42,998 nucleotides of DNA from the IMG/VR virus record IMGVR_UViG_3300047408_000117, positions 1 through 42,998 of that record. One strand, given 5' to 3'. The stretch comes from a virus. Position 1 is the first letter of the stretch. The number at the start of each line of letters is the position of its first letter. This document shows, piece after piece, positions 14,164 through 22,748 of this stretch. The position numbers and the translations under genes are program-made. The notes under the pieces were generated by a model that saw only the letters and a program-made list of their open reading frames with translations, did no database searches and was not told the DNA's origin.

Positions 14164-16014
14164 ATGGCCGATCAAGAGGAAGCGGTCAAGATCGTCATCG
14201 AGGTTGTCGATAAGTTTTCCAAGCCGCTCGTCGATCTCAGAAAGGACCTCGGCAACCTCGCCGACAAGGGCGGCGACGGTGCGGTAAGGACCGCAACCAG
14301 TTTCACCGTGCTGCGCGAGTCGATCCATACCGTGTCGCGCTCGGTCACCTCGACGCTGATGCCGAGCCTCAAGGTATTGGGGCTCGGCTTTGCCGGTGTG
14401 GCCGGGACGCTGGCGACGTTTGTCGCGGGCCTCAAAAATCTCGGCGGCGGCATTGCCGAGCTGACTCGCTTAAGCACCGAGACAAGGCTCGGCATCGACA
14501 AGATGCGGGAGCTGGAGTCGGTTGGCCGCCGGGTCGGCATCAGCTCGGAACAGATGCGCTCGGGCTTTCGCGGCTTCGCCGAGGAAATGGACAAGCTACG
14601 CATGGGCGTCGGCGGGGCCGATGGGCTGCAAGCGTTTTTCTCGCAACACGGCATCGGTTGGGCTGGCCGCGAATTGATCAGCATTAAGGATGTCAACAAA
14701 CAACTCGATTACGCTTTGGAATTGGTCGACCGCATCGACGATCCGCGCCAAAAACGCTTGGTGCTGGAACGGCTGCAATTGCCGTCGAATCTCGCACAGG
14801 TGCCCCGGGCCGAACGGCAACGCGCCATCGAGGAATATCGCAAGGCCGTCGGCCCGCTGAATAAGGAAACCAAGGAAGCGTCGCTGCGCTTCGCGGAAGC
14901 GATGCTTAAGCTTGGGACAGCTTGGGATGTGTTCACCAAGCGGCTCGCCGAAAATGGCGGGCTCGACGCGATGTCGAACTTGCTCGAAAAGATGGCGACC
15001 AACGCCACGTCGTTTGCCGATACGATCAGCACGATTGCTGCCGGTCTTAGGTTTTTCTTTGGTGGCAACGCGCCCAAGCCCGGCGAGGCATCCGGCGGCA
15101 TCACGCGGCAAAGCGCGCCGGGCGGCAGCAAGGAAGAAACCGCAAGGCTGCTCAAGACCAGCACCAGCGAGGGCGTGGTCGACGCCTTCAAAAAGATGGC
15201 GCTCGACATGGGCGGCGGCGATGGTGCCGGGGGCAACGCTTTCGGCGGCGCATCGGTGATCCGGGCATCGCTCGGCGGCGGCGGTGGCGGTTATCCAGGG
15301 CGGAATAAAACCGCTGATGACTCTGTGCCCGCGTCGGTCCCGCCAAACATTGGTGGCGGCAAGGTCGGCGGCAACATGGGCACCATGCGCGGCGTCGACC
15401 CGAGGCTGGTCGAGCTTGCGACAGCGGGCGCAGAATATTTGCCGGAAGGCTACACGCTGCGCCCGACATCCGGCGTCCGCACCAGGACAAACAATTATAG
15501 CTTGCATCCGAGCGGCAAGGCGTCGGATTGGCAAATATACGGGCCCGACGGCAAACCGATCCCGAACCGTGGAGATGATCGAACCGGCCTTTATACGCTA
15601 TGGGCTCGCGGTGCTTATACCGAGGCGTTGAAACGCTACGGCCCCGAGGTCGCGAACCGCATGGGATGGGGCGGTGCGTTTGGCACGTCGCCCGGCAGCA
15701 ATGTGCCCGACATCATGCACCTCGATTTTGGCGGTCATCGCGGCAGGTTGCGGCCAGGAAACATCCTTAGAAATTTGGGGCCGTTGTCCAAGGAAAAACA
15801 AGACGAGGTCGAGCGAAAGAGGACTCAACCGCCACCGCCGCGCGTTCGGTTGCACGACAACAACGACGAGCCCGGCCGGGTCGAGGGCGCGGCCAAGGTG
15901 CGGGTCGACCTCAACGGATTCCCGCGCGGCACCAAGACGACGGCAACGGCGGGCGGCGTGTTTTCCGATGTCGAGTTGCATCGCGGCCATATGCCGCAAA
16001 CCGAAAGCGCCTGA
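14164..16014 (+). CDS. Tape measure protein 1 with M15-like peptidase domain
   Basis: 616 residues. About 1-285 form the tape-measure body, including a hydrophobic segment (LKVLGLGFAGVAGTLATFVA, near 69-88) and long helices. Gly-rich linkers follow at about 300-400. Residues about 410-530 carry a peptidase M15/VanY-type zinc site: SLHPSGKASD (His448, Asp455; consensus SxHxxGxAxD) and MHLD (His519, Asp521). Such a domain would cut peptidoglycan cross-links during DNA entry. A short C-terminal motif (VEGAAKVRVDLNGFPRG) recurs in the next gene. The next gene is a paralogue with a different enzyme domain. Confidence 0.85.
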   Translation: MADQEEAVKIVIEVVDKFSKPLVDLRKDLGNLADKGGDGAVRTATSFTVLRESIHTVSRSVTSTLMPSLKVLGLGFAGVAGTLATFVAGLKNLGGGIAELTRLSTETRLGIDKMRELESVGRRVGISSEQMRSGFRGFAEEMDKLRMGVGGADGLQAFFSQHGIGWAGRELISIKDVNKQLDYALELVDRIDDPRQKRLVLERLQLPSNLAQVPRAERQRAIEEYRKAVGPLNKETKEASLRFAEAMLKLGTAWDVFTKRLAENGGLDAMSNLLEKMATNATSFADTISTIAAGLRFFFGGNAPKPGEASGGITRQSAPGGSKEETARLLKTSTSEGVVDAFKKMALDMGGGDGAGGNAFGGASVIRASLGGGGGGYPGRNKTADDSVPASVPPNIGGGKVGGNMGTMRGVDPRLVELATAGAEYLPEGYTLRPTSGVRTRTNNYSLHPSGKASDWQIYGPDGKPIPNRGDDRTGLYTLWARGAYTEALKRYGPEVANRMGWGGAFGTSPGSNVPDIMHLDFGGHRGRLRPGNILRNLGPLSKEKQDEVERKRTQPPPPRVRLHDNNDEPGRVEGAAKVRVDLNGFPRGTKTTATAGGVFSDVELHRGHMPQTESA

Positions 16015-16017
16015 CCG

Positions 16018-18084
16018 ATGGCCGATCAAGATGACGCGACCAAGATCGTCATCGAGATCGTCGACAAGTTTTCCAAGCCGCTGACCGCGCTCAGAAAGGA
16101 ATTAGAGGGGCTTAGCAGCAAGGGCGGCGACGGCGCAAACAAAACCGCCAAGGGTTTCGAGACGTTGCGGCAATCGATTCATAGTGTGGCGTCGACCGTC
16201 ACCTCGACGCTGATGCCGAGCTTGAAGGTATTGGGGCTCGGCTTTGCTGGCGTGGCCGGGACACTGGCGACGTTTGTCGCGGGGCTCAAGAGCCTCGGCG
16301 GCAGCATCAACGAGCTGACCCGGCTCGGCACCGAAACCAAGATCAGCATCGACAAGATGCGCGAGCTGGAATCGGTTGGCCGCCGCGTCGGCATCACCGC
16401 CGAACAGATGCGGGCGGGCTTCCGGGGCTTCTCGGAGGAAATGGACAAGCTCCGGATCGGAACCGGCGATCTGCAAAAGTTTTTTGGAACGCACGGCATT
16501 AGTTGGCTCGGCACCAATTTGAGGGGCATCAAGGACATCAACAAACAGCTCGACTACACGCTTGAAACCATCGACCGGATGACCGACCCGCGCCAAAAGC
16601 GGCTGGTGCTTGAGCGGCTGCAATTGCCAGCAAACCTCGCACAGATACCGAGGGCCGAGCGCGAGCGGGCTATCGAGGAATATCGAAAGACCGTCGGACC
16701 GCTCGACAAGGCGACCAAGGACTCGGCGCTGCGCTTCGACGAGGCCATGACTAACATGGCACTGGCTTGGGAAAAGTTTATCAATCAACTGGCAAAAAAG
16801 GGCGGCCTCGACGATTTTACCAAGTTGCTCGATCTGGCGTCGGGCAGCGCGGGCAAGATCGCCGACGAGGTGAGCAAGGCGGCGGTCGATTTCAAAAGTA
16901 TTTATGCCGACCTCGTTAAGATAACGGATTTACTAAAAAGCCTCAAACCCGGCGGCGGTATCCCGGGCATCCCGGGCAGCTCTGGCAAGGACCCGGGCTA
17001 TAAAGATTGGGACAAGAAAAGTTGGTGGGAACGCTTGTGGCCGCAATGGGATAAGTTGAGGCCCGGGCCGACGAGCTTGCCGGGCGGTGGCGGCGGCGAG
17101 GAATCCAAAAAGCTCATCAAGGAAGGCACCAGCGAGGGCGTGGTCGACGCCTTCAAAAAGATGGCGCTCGACATGGGCGGCGACAGCGCAGCCGGTGGCG
17201 GCAACACGTTCGGCGGTGCATCGGTGATCCGCACATCGCTCGGCGGTGGCGGTGGCGGTGGCGGTGGCGGCGGTGGTGGCGGTGGCGGCGGTGGTCGGCG
17301 CGGTGGTGGCGGCGGCGGTGGCGATCCGGCCTCGCCGGATAGCGATGCCTCGGATACGCCCGCCGTGCGCAGCCTTGCGATGGATCGGGCGCGCTTCGCC
17401 AAGGAATTAGCAACCAATCCGGCGCTGCGCGAAAAGGTGCTTGGCATTGCGGCGGGCGAAAACAAGGACCCGACGGCGGCGACCTCGGTCATTGAAACCA
17501 TGATGAATCGCGCTTCGCAGCGCGGCACCACACTGGAACAAGCGGCCCGCTTAACCCGCGAGCCCGGCGGCTATTATGCGGGCTACGATCCTGGCTCGCT
17601 GCGCCGCCCGGAAATCCGCAAGCGCATGGAGGATGCACTAAAGCGCGCGCTCGGCGGCTCAAACGCCAGCGATTATGCCACCGACAACTCGTCGGGTGGG
17701 CTGGCGGAAAGAGAAAAGCGCAGCGGCACGTTTCGTTTTCATAAGGGCTATGGCGGCGAAAGTTTCTTTTCGCCCGGCACCAGCGGGCGCGGGGCCGCTG
17801 GCCGCGAACGCTATTTGCGTTGGCGGAAAAATTTACAGGAAACCGACATTCCGTTGCCGCGCGCGCGCCCGCCCGAGGCCGACCGGCCCGAGGTGCCGCG
17901 CACCGAGTTTAGATATGCCGCGAACAAGTCGAACCAATCCACACGGGTCGAGGGCGACGCCACGGTGCGGATCGATCTTGCCGGGCTGTCGCGCGGCATC
18001 GCCAGAACACCGGGCGGCGGCCTCTTTTCCGACGTGCCAGTGCACGGTGGCAATACCGCCCCGGTCGCCAGCGAGAACGCTTAA
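16018..18084 (+). CDS. Tape measure protein 2 with lysozyme/SleB-like domain
   Basis: 688 residues. Residues 1-270 closely match tape measure 1, including a 20+-residue identical hydrophobic stretch. About 409-435 is an almost pure polyglycine linker. About 455-608 is a different, probably hydrolytic domain: LGIAAGENKDPTAATSVIET followed by MMNRA, with Glu481 as a likely catalytic acid. The (E...)(MMNRA) pattern resembles lysozyme-like and SleB-type cell-wall hydrolases. The linker phrase TSEGVVDAFKKMALDMGG and the C-terminal VEGDATVRIDLAGLSRG are shared with the first copy. It begins 3 bases after copy 1 stops. Confidence 0.82.
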   Translation: MADQDDATKIVIEIVDKFSKPLTALRKELEGLSSKGGDGANKTAKGFETLRQSIHSVASTVTSTLMPSLKVLGLGFAGVAGTLATFVAGLKSLGGSINELTRLGTETKISIDKMRELESVGRRVGITAEQMRAGFRGFSEEMDKLRIGTGDLQKFFGTHGISWLGTNLRGIKDINKQLDYTLETIDRMTDPRQKRLVLERLQLPANLAQIPRAERERAIEEYRKTVGPLDKATKDSALRFDEAMTNMALAWEKFINQLAKKGGLDDFTKLLDLASGSAGKIADEVSKAAVDFKSIYADLVKITDLLKSLKPGGGIPGIPGSSGKDPGYKDWDKKSWWERLWPQWDKLRPGPTSLPGGGGGEESKKLIKEGTSEGVVDAFKKMALDMGGDSAAGGGNTFGGASVIRTSLGGGGGGGGGGGGGGGGGGRRGGGGGGGDPASPDSDASDTPAVRSLAMDRARFAKELATNPALREKVLGIAAGENKDPTAATSVIETMMNRASQRGTTLEQAARLTREPGGYYAGYDPGSLRRPEIRKRMEDALKRALGGSNASDYATDNSSGGLAEREKRSGTFRFHKGYGGESFFSPGTSGRGAAGRERYLRWRKNLQETDIPLPRARPPEADRPEVPRTEFRYAANKSNQSTRVEGDATVRIDLAGLSRGIARTPGGGLFSDVPVHGGNTAPVASENA

Positions 18085-18639
18085 ATGGCAACACCGCTTT
18101 GGCGCGCGATGCTGGTGCCCGCGATGTTTCGCGGTGCGCCGTTTCATGTCGACGCCAATGCCCGGTCATCGGGCCGCCGCATCGTGCTGCATGAGTTTCC
18201 CAAGCGCGACGTGCCTTATGCCGAGGACATGGGCCGCAAGGCGCGTTCGTTTCCGGTGACCGGCTATGTGATCGGGCCGAGCTATGTGATCCAGCGCGAA
18301 TTGTTGGAGGTGGCGCTTGAGGCGTCGGGCCCCGGGCTGTTGATCCTGCCGACCTTGCTGCAACGCGATTCGATCTTGGTGCAAGTGCGCGACTACACCG
18401 TGCGCGAAACCCGCCAAGCTGGCGGCATGGCCGAATTTGATATGCAATTTGTCGAGGCCGGGGAAGCGGGCTTCTCGATCAACATCGACAGCCAAGGCGC
18501 GACCGAGACCGCCGCCGACAACGCTGAGACGCAAGCCGTTAATACCTCAAACGGTGAATTGGGCGACAACGCCAATCCTGGCGGCAAGGTTGAGGTCGGC
18601 CAGCCCACGATGACCGACGACCAAGGCAACCCGATATGA
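18085..18639 (+). CDS. DNA circulation protein, N-terminal part (Mu gpN-like)
   Basis: 184 residues. MFRGAPFHVDANARSSGRR, then VLHEFPKRDVPYAEDMGRKAR and VTGYVIGPSY match the N-terminal DNA_circ domain of Mu gpN (fRG.PF.v....GRR...HEyP.rd.PyaEDlGr). It is a tail/baseplate protein that also protects injected DNA ends in Mu. The ATG follows the tape measure stop directly. The frame stops soon after this domain, and the remainder of gpN is encoded by the next ORF. Confidence 0.78.
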   Translation: MATPLWRAMLVPAMFRGAPFHVDANARSSGRRIVLHEFPKRDVPYAEDMGRKARSFPVTGYVIGPSYVIQRELLEVALEASGPGLLILPTLLQRDSILVQVRDYTVRETRQAGGMAEFDMQFVEAGEAGFSINIDSQGATETAADNAETQAVNTSNGELGDNANPGGKVEVGQPTMTDDQGNPI

Positions 18640-19307
18640 GGGCCGACGCACGCGAGGAAGCGACGCGGCTGGTGGTCGCGACGGTCAAGGACCTGATGAA
18701 CACCATCGCCGTCGACGCCGGGCGGCCCGGCTCGCTAGTGCGGCTGGCCGCTGGCGACCTGATCGCCGACGCCGAGCTGTTGATCGAAAACGCGGCCATC
18801 GCCGCGCCGCTCGCCAACCTGTTCAACTTGGCGCGGCTGGCGGGCGCTACGGTCGACCAATTCGATGTGGTGCGTCGGCACGCGGTCGCCGTTGTCGTCA
18901 GCTATAATGCGGCGCTGTCGGTGCAAAACGGCGTGATCCGCTTTGCTCTGGTGCAATGCGCGCGCGTGCTTGCGGCGACCACGATGACGAGCCGCACCGA
19001 GGTCGACCGCTATCTTGACCGCATGAATGCAGCATTTAATCAGGCCGAAACTTTTGCGGGCAACACTCACGATCAAGCATCCTACCGCTCGATCATCGCG
19101 CTGCACGCGGCGGTGACGTTCGACCTGACCACGCGGGCGCGGCCATTGCCGCAAATCGTGGTTTACAATTTCGCGCGGCCCAAGCCCGCGTTGTGGATTG
19201 CGCAGCGGCTCTATGCCGATGCCGCGCGGTGCGGCGAGCTGATCGACGAGAATGAGCCGGTGCATCCCGCGTTCATGCAAATGCCCGTTCGCGCGCTGTC
19301 GCAATGA
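18636..19307 (+). CDS. DNA circulation protein, C-terminal part (Mu gpN-like)
   Basis: 223 residues, overlapping the previous gene by ATGA. The C-terminal half matches the end of gpN: YRSIIALHAAVTFDLTTRAR, then LPQIVVYNFARPKPALWIAQRLY with AARCGELIDENEPVHPAFM. The two parts together (407 residues) are close to a single gpN (about 490). The clean ATGA coupling suggests a functional two-protein split rather than a recent frameshift. Confidence 0.7.
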   Translation: MRADAREEATRLVVATVKDLMNTIAVDAGRPGSLVRLAAGDLIADAELLIENAAIAAPLANLFNLARLAGATVDQFDVVRRHAVAVVVSYNAALSVQNGVIRFALVQCARVLAATTMTSRTEVDRYLDRMNAAFNQAETFAGNTHDQASYRSIIALHAAVTFDLTTRARPLPQIVVYNFARPKPALWIAQRLYADAARCGELIDENEPVHPAFMQMPVRALSQ

Positions 19308-19310
19308 ACC

Positions 19311-20444
19311 ATGCCAAACCCGCAAGAAATCTGCATCGTTCAAGCTGGCGGCACAATTTACAAATTTTGGAAAGAGGTCGAGGTAACCCGCACCGCCTCC
19401 GACATCGTGTCGCGGGCGACCTTGGTGGTGGCCGAGATCGGCGACCTCAACATGGGCTGGAAATCGATCCGGTTGCCGCCGGGCGCGCCGGTCAAGATCA
19501 TGCTGGCGGGCGAGCTGGCATTGACCGGCGCGGTGACGGTGCGACAGGTCAGCTATGACGGCAATTCTCATAACGTGCGGTTCATTTGCCAATCGAACAC
19601 CGCCGCGCTGGCCAAAAGCTCGCTGGTGCTGCCGCCGGGTCAATTCAAAAACCAAACCCTGGAAAAGTTAGCAAACGCCGCCACTAAAAAATATGGCATC
19701 GCGTTTTCGCTCAAGGGGATGCCGGAAGGCGCGCAAAAGGTTTTCGAGCGCGTCAGTCTGCATTGGGGCGAAAGCCCGTTTCAGTTCATCTTGCGGCTGG
19801 CGCAGATGCGCAACATTCACCTGCTCGATAACGCGATGGGCAACCTGATCGGCATCCGGGGCGGCGGCCAACAGATTGCCGATCTGCAAGAGGGCCGCAA
19901 CATCCTGCAAGCCGAGCTGGTCTGGTCGCAGGACAACGCCGCCGACATCATCAAGGTCGACGGCGATCAGCACGGCACCAACGCACATTGGGGCGACAAG
20001 GCGCGGGCGCAATCCGCCGAGGCGAAGAATCCCAACTATGCGGGCAAGATACCATCGCCGCTGTTGGCGGTGATGCCGCAGCCCGGCGACGTTAAAGACG
20101 CGCAGATGTTCGCCAACCATTCGGTCGACCTCAACGCCGCCACCATATTCACCGCCAACATCACGGTGCACGGCTGGCAGCGTCAGGGCGGCGGGCTGTG
20201 GCTCAACGAGGTCGGCAACCTGATCAACCTCTATTCGCCGATGTTGTTGCCACAGGATCGCGCCAAGCTCGGTATTCAAAGCGCGACCTGTCGGCAGAGC
20301 GATGCCACCGGCACCACGACGACGCTGGAGCTGGTGTTGCCGGATCGGCTCGGTGGCCGTGACCAGATCAGCGTCGGCCCCAACGCGACGCCCGAGGCCG
20401 CACCATCGACGGCGGAACCAGCGCAACCGAAAGAGGAACCATAG
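19311..20444 (+). CDS. Baseplate hub protein (Mu gp44/gpP-like)
   Basis: 377 residues of the late-control-D/gp27-like hub that links tube to baseplate. Features include YKFWKEVEVTRTASDIVSRATL, a pair of hub beta domains, QFKNQTLEKLANAATKKYGI, and FERVSLHWGESPFQFILRLAQ. DNAMGNLIGI and a late HGWQRQGGGLW...VNLYSPML-type segment complete the gp44 pattern. A short Pro-rich tail follows. It begins 4 bases after the gpN C-terminal part. Confidence 0.85.
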   Translation: MPNPQEICIVQAGGTIYKFWKEVEVTRTASDIVSRATLVVAEIGDLNMGWKSIRLPPGAPVKIMLAGELALTGAVTVRQVSYDGNSHNVRFICQSNTAALAKSSLVLPPGQFKNQTLEKLANAATKKYGIAFSLKGMPEGAQKVFERVSLHWGESPFQFILRLAQMRNIHLLDNAMGNLIGIRGGGQQIADLQEGRNILQAELVWSQDNAADIIKVDGDQHGTNAHWGDKARAQSAEAKNPNYAGKIPSPLLAVMPQPGDVKDAQMFANHSVDLNAATIFTANITVHGWQRQGGGLWLNEVGNLINLYSPMLLPQDRAKLGIQSATCRQSDATGTTTTLELVLPDRLGGRDQISVGPNATPEAAPSTAEPAQPKEEP

Positions 20445-20445
20445 G

Positions 20446-21189
20446 ATGCGAGTTTCGACGCGCACGCTTGGCGACAATATGAAAAACGCCATCAAGCGCG
20501 TCACCGTCGAAAAGAACGACGACGACCCGCTGTTTCGCGAACACGAGGTCAGCCTCTACACCGAGGAAAAGCAAAAAGAGATTGAACATTTCGAACCGTA
20601 TGGCTTGACCTCGCGGGTCAAGCAACCGACCGGCCAAGGCAAGCAAAAGAAAAAGGCCGAGGGGCTGATCGTGTTTACCGGCGGGCAACGCTCGCACGGC
20701 GTGCTGATCGTGACCGGCGACCGCCGCTATCGGTTGCGCGGCTTGAAAGAGGGCGAGCTGGCGCTGTTCGACGATCAGGGCCAGCAAGTGCATTTCACGC
20801 GCGACGGCATCGTGACCAGCGCGCCGAAAGGCAAAAAGATCGTCGCGCAGATCATGGATGGCGACAGCGCGCCCAAGCCGCAAGCCAAGGACGCCAAGGA
20901 CGACGGGCAGGGCGCACAGGCCGGGGAAAAAGCGTTTGCCAGCCTGACGCTGACCAAAGACGCTTGGACCGTCAACCATCCGACCAAGATGCAATTCACC
21001 GTCGGCAATAGCACGCTGTTGATCGAGGCCGACAAGATCACCGTCAAGTCGCCGACCATCACCGATCAGGCGTCGACCCGGTTCGAAACCGTTGGGCCGA
21101 CGTTCCTCGGGCTCGATAGTGCGGGCGAGGGCGCGCCCAAGGTCGGCACCGAGGGCGGCATCGCAAAACAGACCACCGCAAAGGTTTGA
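20446..21189 (+). CDS. Baseplate spike/assembly protein (Mu gp45-like)
   Basis: 247 residues. EHFEPYGLTSRVKQP followed by KAEGLIVFTGGQRSHGVLIVT and DRRYRLRGLKEGELALFDDQG identify the gp45 (Phage_Mu_Gp45) family, which forms the membrane-piercing spike under the tail tube. The C-terminus is a repetitive beta region expected to form the trimeric spike helix. The ATG at 20446 is two bases after the hub stop. Confidence 0.88.
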   Translation: MRVSTRTLGDNMKNAIKRVTVEKNDDDPLFREHEVSLYTEEKQKEIEHFEPYGLTSRVKQPTGQGKQKKKAEGLIVFTGGQRSHGVLIVTGDRRYRLRGLKEGELALFDDQGQQVHFTRDGIVTSAPKGKKIVAQIMDGDSAPKPQAKDAKDDGQGAQAGEKAFASLTLTKDAWTVNHPTKMQFTVGNSTLLIEADKITVKSPTITDQASTRFETVGPTFLGLDSAGEGAPKVGTEGGIAKQTTAKV

Positions 21190-21190
21190 C

Positions 21191-21685
21191 ATGCCCGACC
21201 TCCGGTTGTTCGACATCGTGACGCCGTTTGCGGTGACGTTCGACCTGTTGCAAAAGCCCGGCGGGCTGATCGACGAAACCGAGGCGCTGGCGACCGCCGT
21301 GATCGTGGCGCTCGGCACCAACCGGCTCGCGCTGCCCGACGATGTGCTGCCGAACATCGACGACAGCGACCGGCGCGGCTGGTGGGCCGACACCGACGCC
21401 GATCTGATTTGGAATGCGTGGCCCATCGGTTGCCGCTTGTGGCTGATCGAGCGCCACAAGATTACCGGCTTCGAGGCAAGCCAAGGCTCGACCATCGCGC
21501 GGATTGATTCCTACATCCGCGAGGCGTTGCGCCCGTTTGTCGAGAACCAGATTTGCTCAAGCTTCGACGTGACGGTGACGCGCACCGAGCTGCAAAAGAT
21601 CGTGGCACAAATCACGATCTGGCGCGGCCCGTTGCCCGCGATTCAATTGATGTATCAGGCCTTATGGGCCGAGATCGGGAGCTGA
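21191..21685 (+). CDS. Baseplate wedge protein (Mu gp46-like)
   Basis: 164 residues. The signature DDSDRRGWWADTDADLIWNAW, the matching RLWLIERHKIT and the helix IARIDSYIREALRPFVEN identify the gp46 family. It functions in the baseplate wedge region (gp25-like role). It sits one base after the spike stop and 4 bases before the gp47 gene. Confidence 0.88.
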   Translation: MPDLRLFDIVTPFAVTFDLLQKPGGLIDETEALATAVIVALGTNRLALPDDVLPNIDDSDRRGWWADTDADLIWNAWPIGCRLWLIERHKITGFEASQGSTIARIDSYIREALRPFVENQICSSFDVTVTRTELQKIVAQITIWRGPLPAIQLMYQALWAEIGS

Positions 21686-21689
21686 CCGG

Positions 21690-22748
21690 ATGCCTTGGAA
21701 CACGCCGACGCTCAACGACGTGCGCCAGCAAAACCGCGACTACATCACGGCGCGGCTGCACTCAGCGGCGATGGTGCCCAACAGCGTGTTGCGCGTGTTG
21801 TCCGATGCTAATGCCGGGCTGGCGTTTCTGGTGTTGCTCTATATCGATTGGCTGGCGCTGCAATTGCTGCCCGACACCGCCGAAACCGAATGGCTCGACC
21901 GCCATGCCGACATCTGGTTGCCCGGCAATGGCCGCAAGCCAGCGACGTTCGCCAGCGGCTCGGGCACGGTGACCGGCATCAACGGCACCATCTTGCCGCA
22001 AGGCACTCAGCTCACCGGGGCGACCGGCGTGCTGTACGAAACCACCGAACAGATCACGGTCGGCTCGTTGCCGACGCCGGTCGCGATCCGCGCCGTCGAT
22101 CCTGGCGTGGCGGGCAATCTCGACGAGGGGTCGAGCCTCGCCTTTGTCGGTGCGCTTGCCGGTGTCGACGGCACCGTGACCATCGTCGAGATGACCGGCG
22201 GTGTTGACATTGAAAGCGACGACGAGCTGCGCGAGCGCGTGCTGGAGCGCATCCAGCAGCCACCGATGGGCGGCGCGCAATACGATTATGTGGCATGGGC
22301 CAAACAGGTGCCGGGCGTCACGCGGGCGTGGGCATGGCCCGAGCAAGGCCCCGGTACCATGACGGTGCGCTTTCTGATGGACGATCTGCGCGCCGACGAT
22401 GACGGCTGGCCGACGCCGCAGGATGTCGAGGCGGTTGCCAATTACATCGACCTCAAGCGCCCGGTGACGGTGAAGGATTGCTATGTCGGGGCACCGATCA
22501 AGCAATTCCTCGAAATGACGATCAGCAATCTTGCCACGGATGACGCGGCAACCCGCGCATCGATTGAGCAAGAGATTCAAGACATGCTGTTCATCAAAGC
22601 TGCCCCGGGACAAACCATTTTCCGCTCATGGATCGAGGAAGCCATATCGAACGCGGTCGGCGAGGATCATCACAACCTCGACTTTGACGACGCCGTGATG
22701 CCCGCGCCGGGTTATATGGCGGTGCTGGATACTATTCTTTATGCCTGA
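21690..22748 (+). CDS. Baseplate J protein (Mu gp47-like)
   Basis: 352 residues, the family length. It opens with TLNDVRQQNRDYITARL, then WLALQLLPDTAETEWLDRHADIWLP, a beta domain with GTQLTGATGVLYETTE, and SDDELRERVLERIQQPPMGGAQYDYVAWAKQVPGVTR, all characteristic of Baseplate_J/gp47. The protein forms part of the wedge that links hub to fibres. Confidence 0.92.
   Translation: MPWNTPTLNDVRQQNRDYITARLHSAAMVPNSVLRVLSDANAGLAFLVLLYIDWLALQLLPDTAETEWLDRHADIWLPGNGRKPATFASGSGTVTGINGTILPQGTQLTGATGVLYETTEQITVGSLPTPVAIRAVDPGVAGNLDEGSSLAFVGALAGVDGTVTIVEMTGGVDIESDDELRERVLERIQQPPMGGAQYDYVAWAKQVPGVTRAWAWPEQGPGTMTVRFLMDDLRADDDGWPTPQDVEAVANYIDLKRPVTVKDCYVGAPIKQFLEMTISNLATDDAATRASIEQEIQDMLFIKAAPGQTIFRSWIEEAISNAVGEDHHNLDFDDAVMPAPGYMAVLDTILYA

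Noticed and set aside
18735-19655. 306-residue leftward ORF opposite the gpN and gp44 genes
   Set aside because: Spans two genes with diagnostic tail motifs on the other strand and has antisense-like His/Arg/Gln composition.
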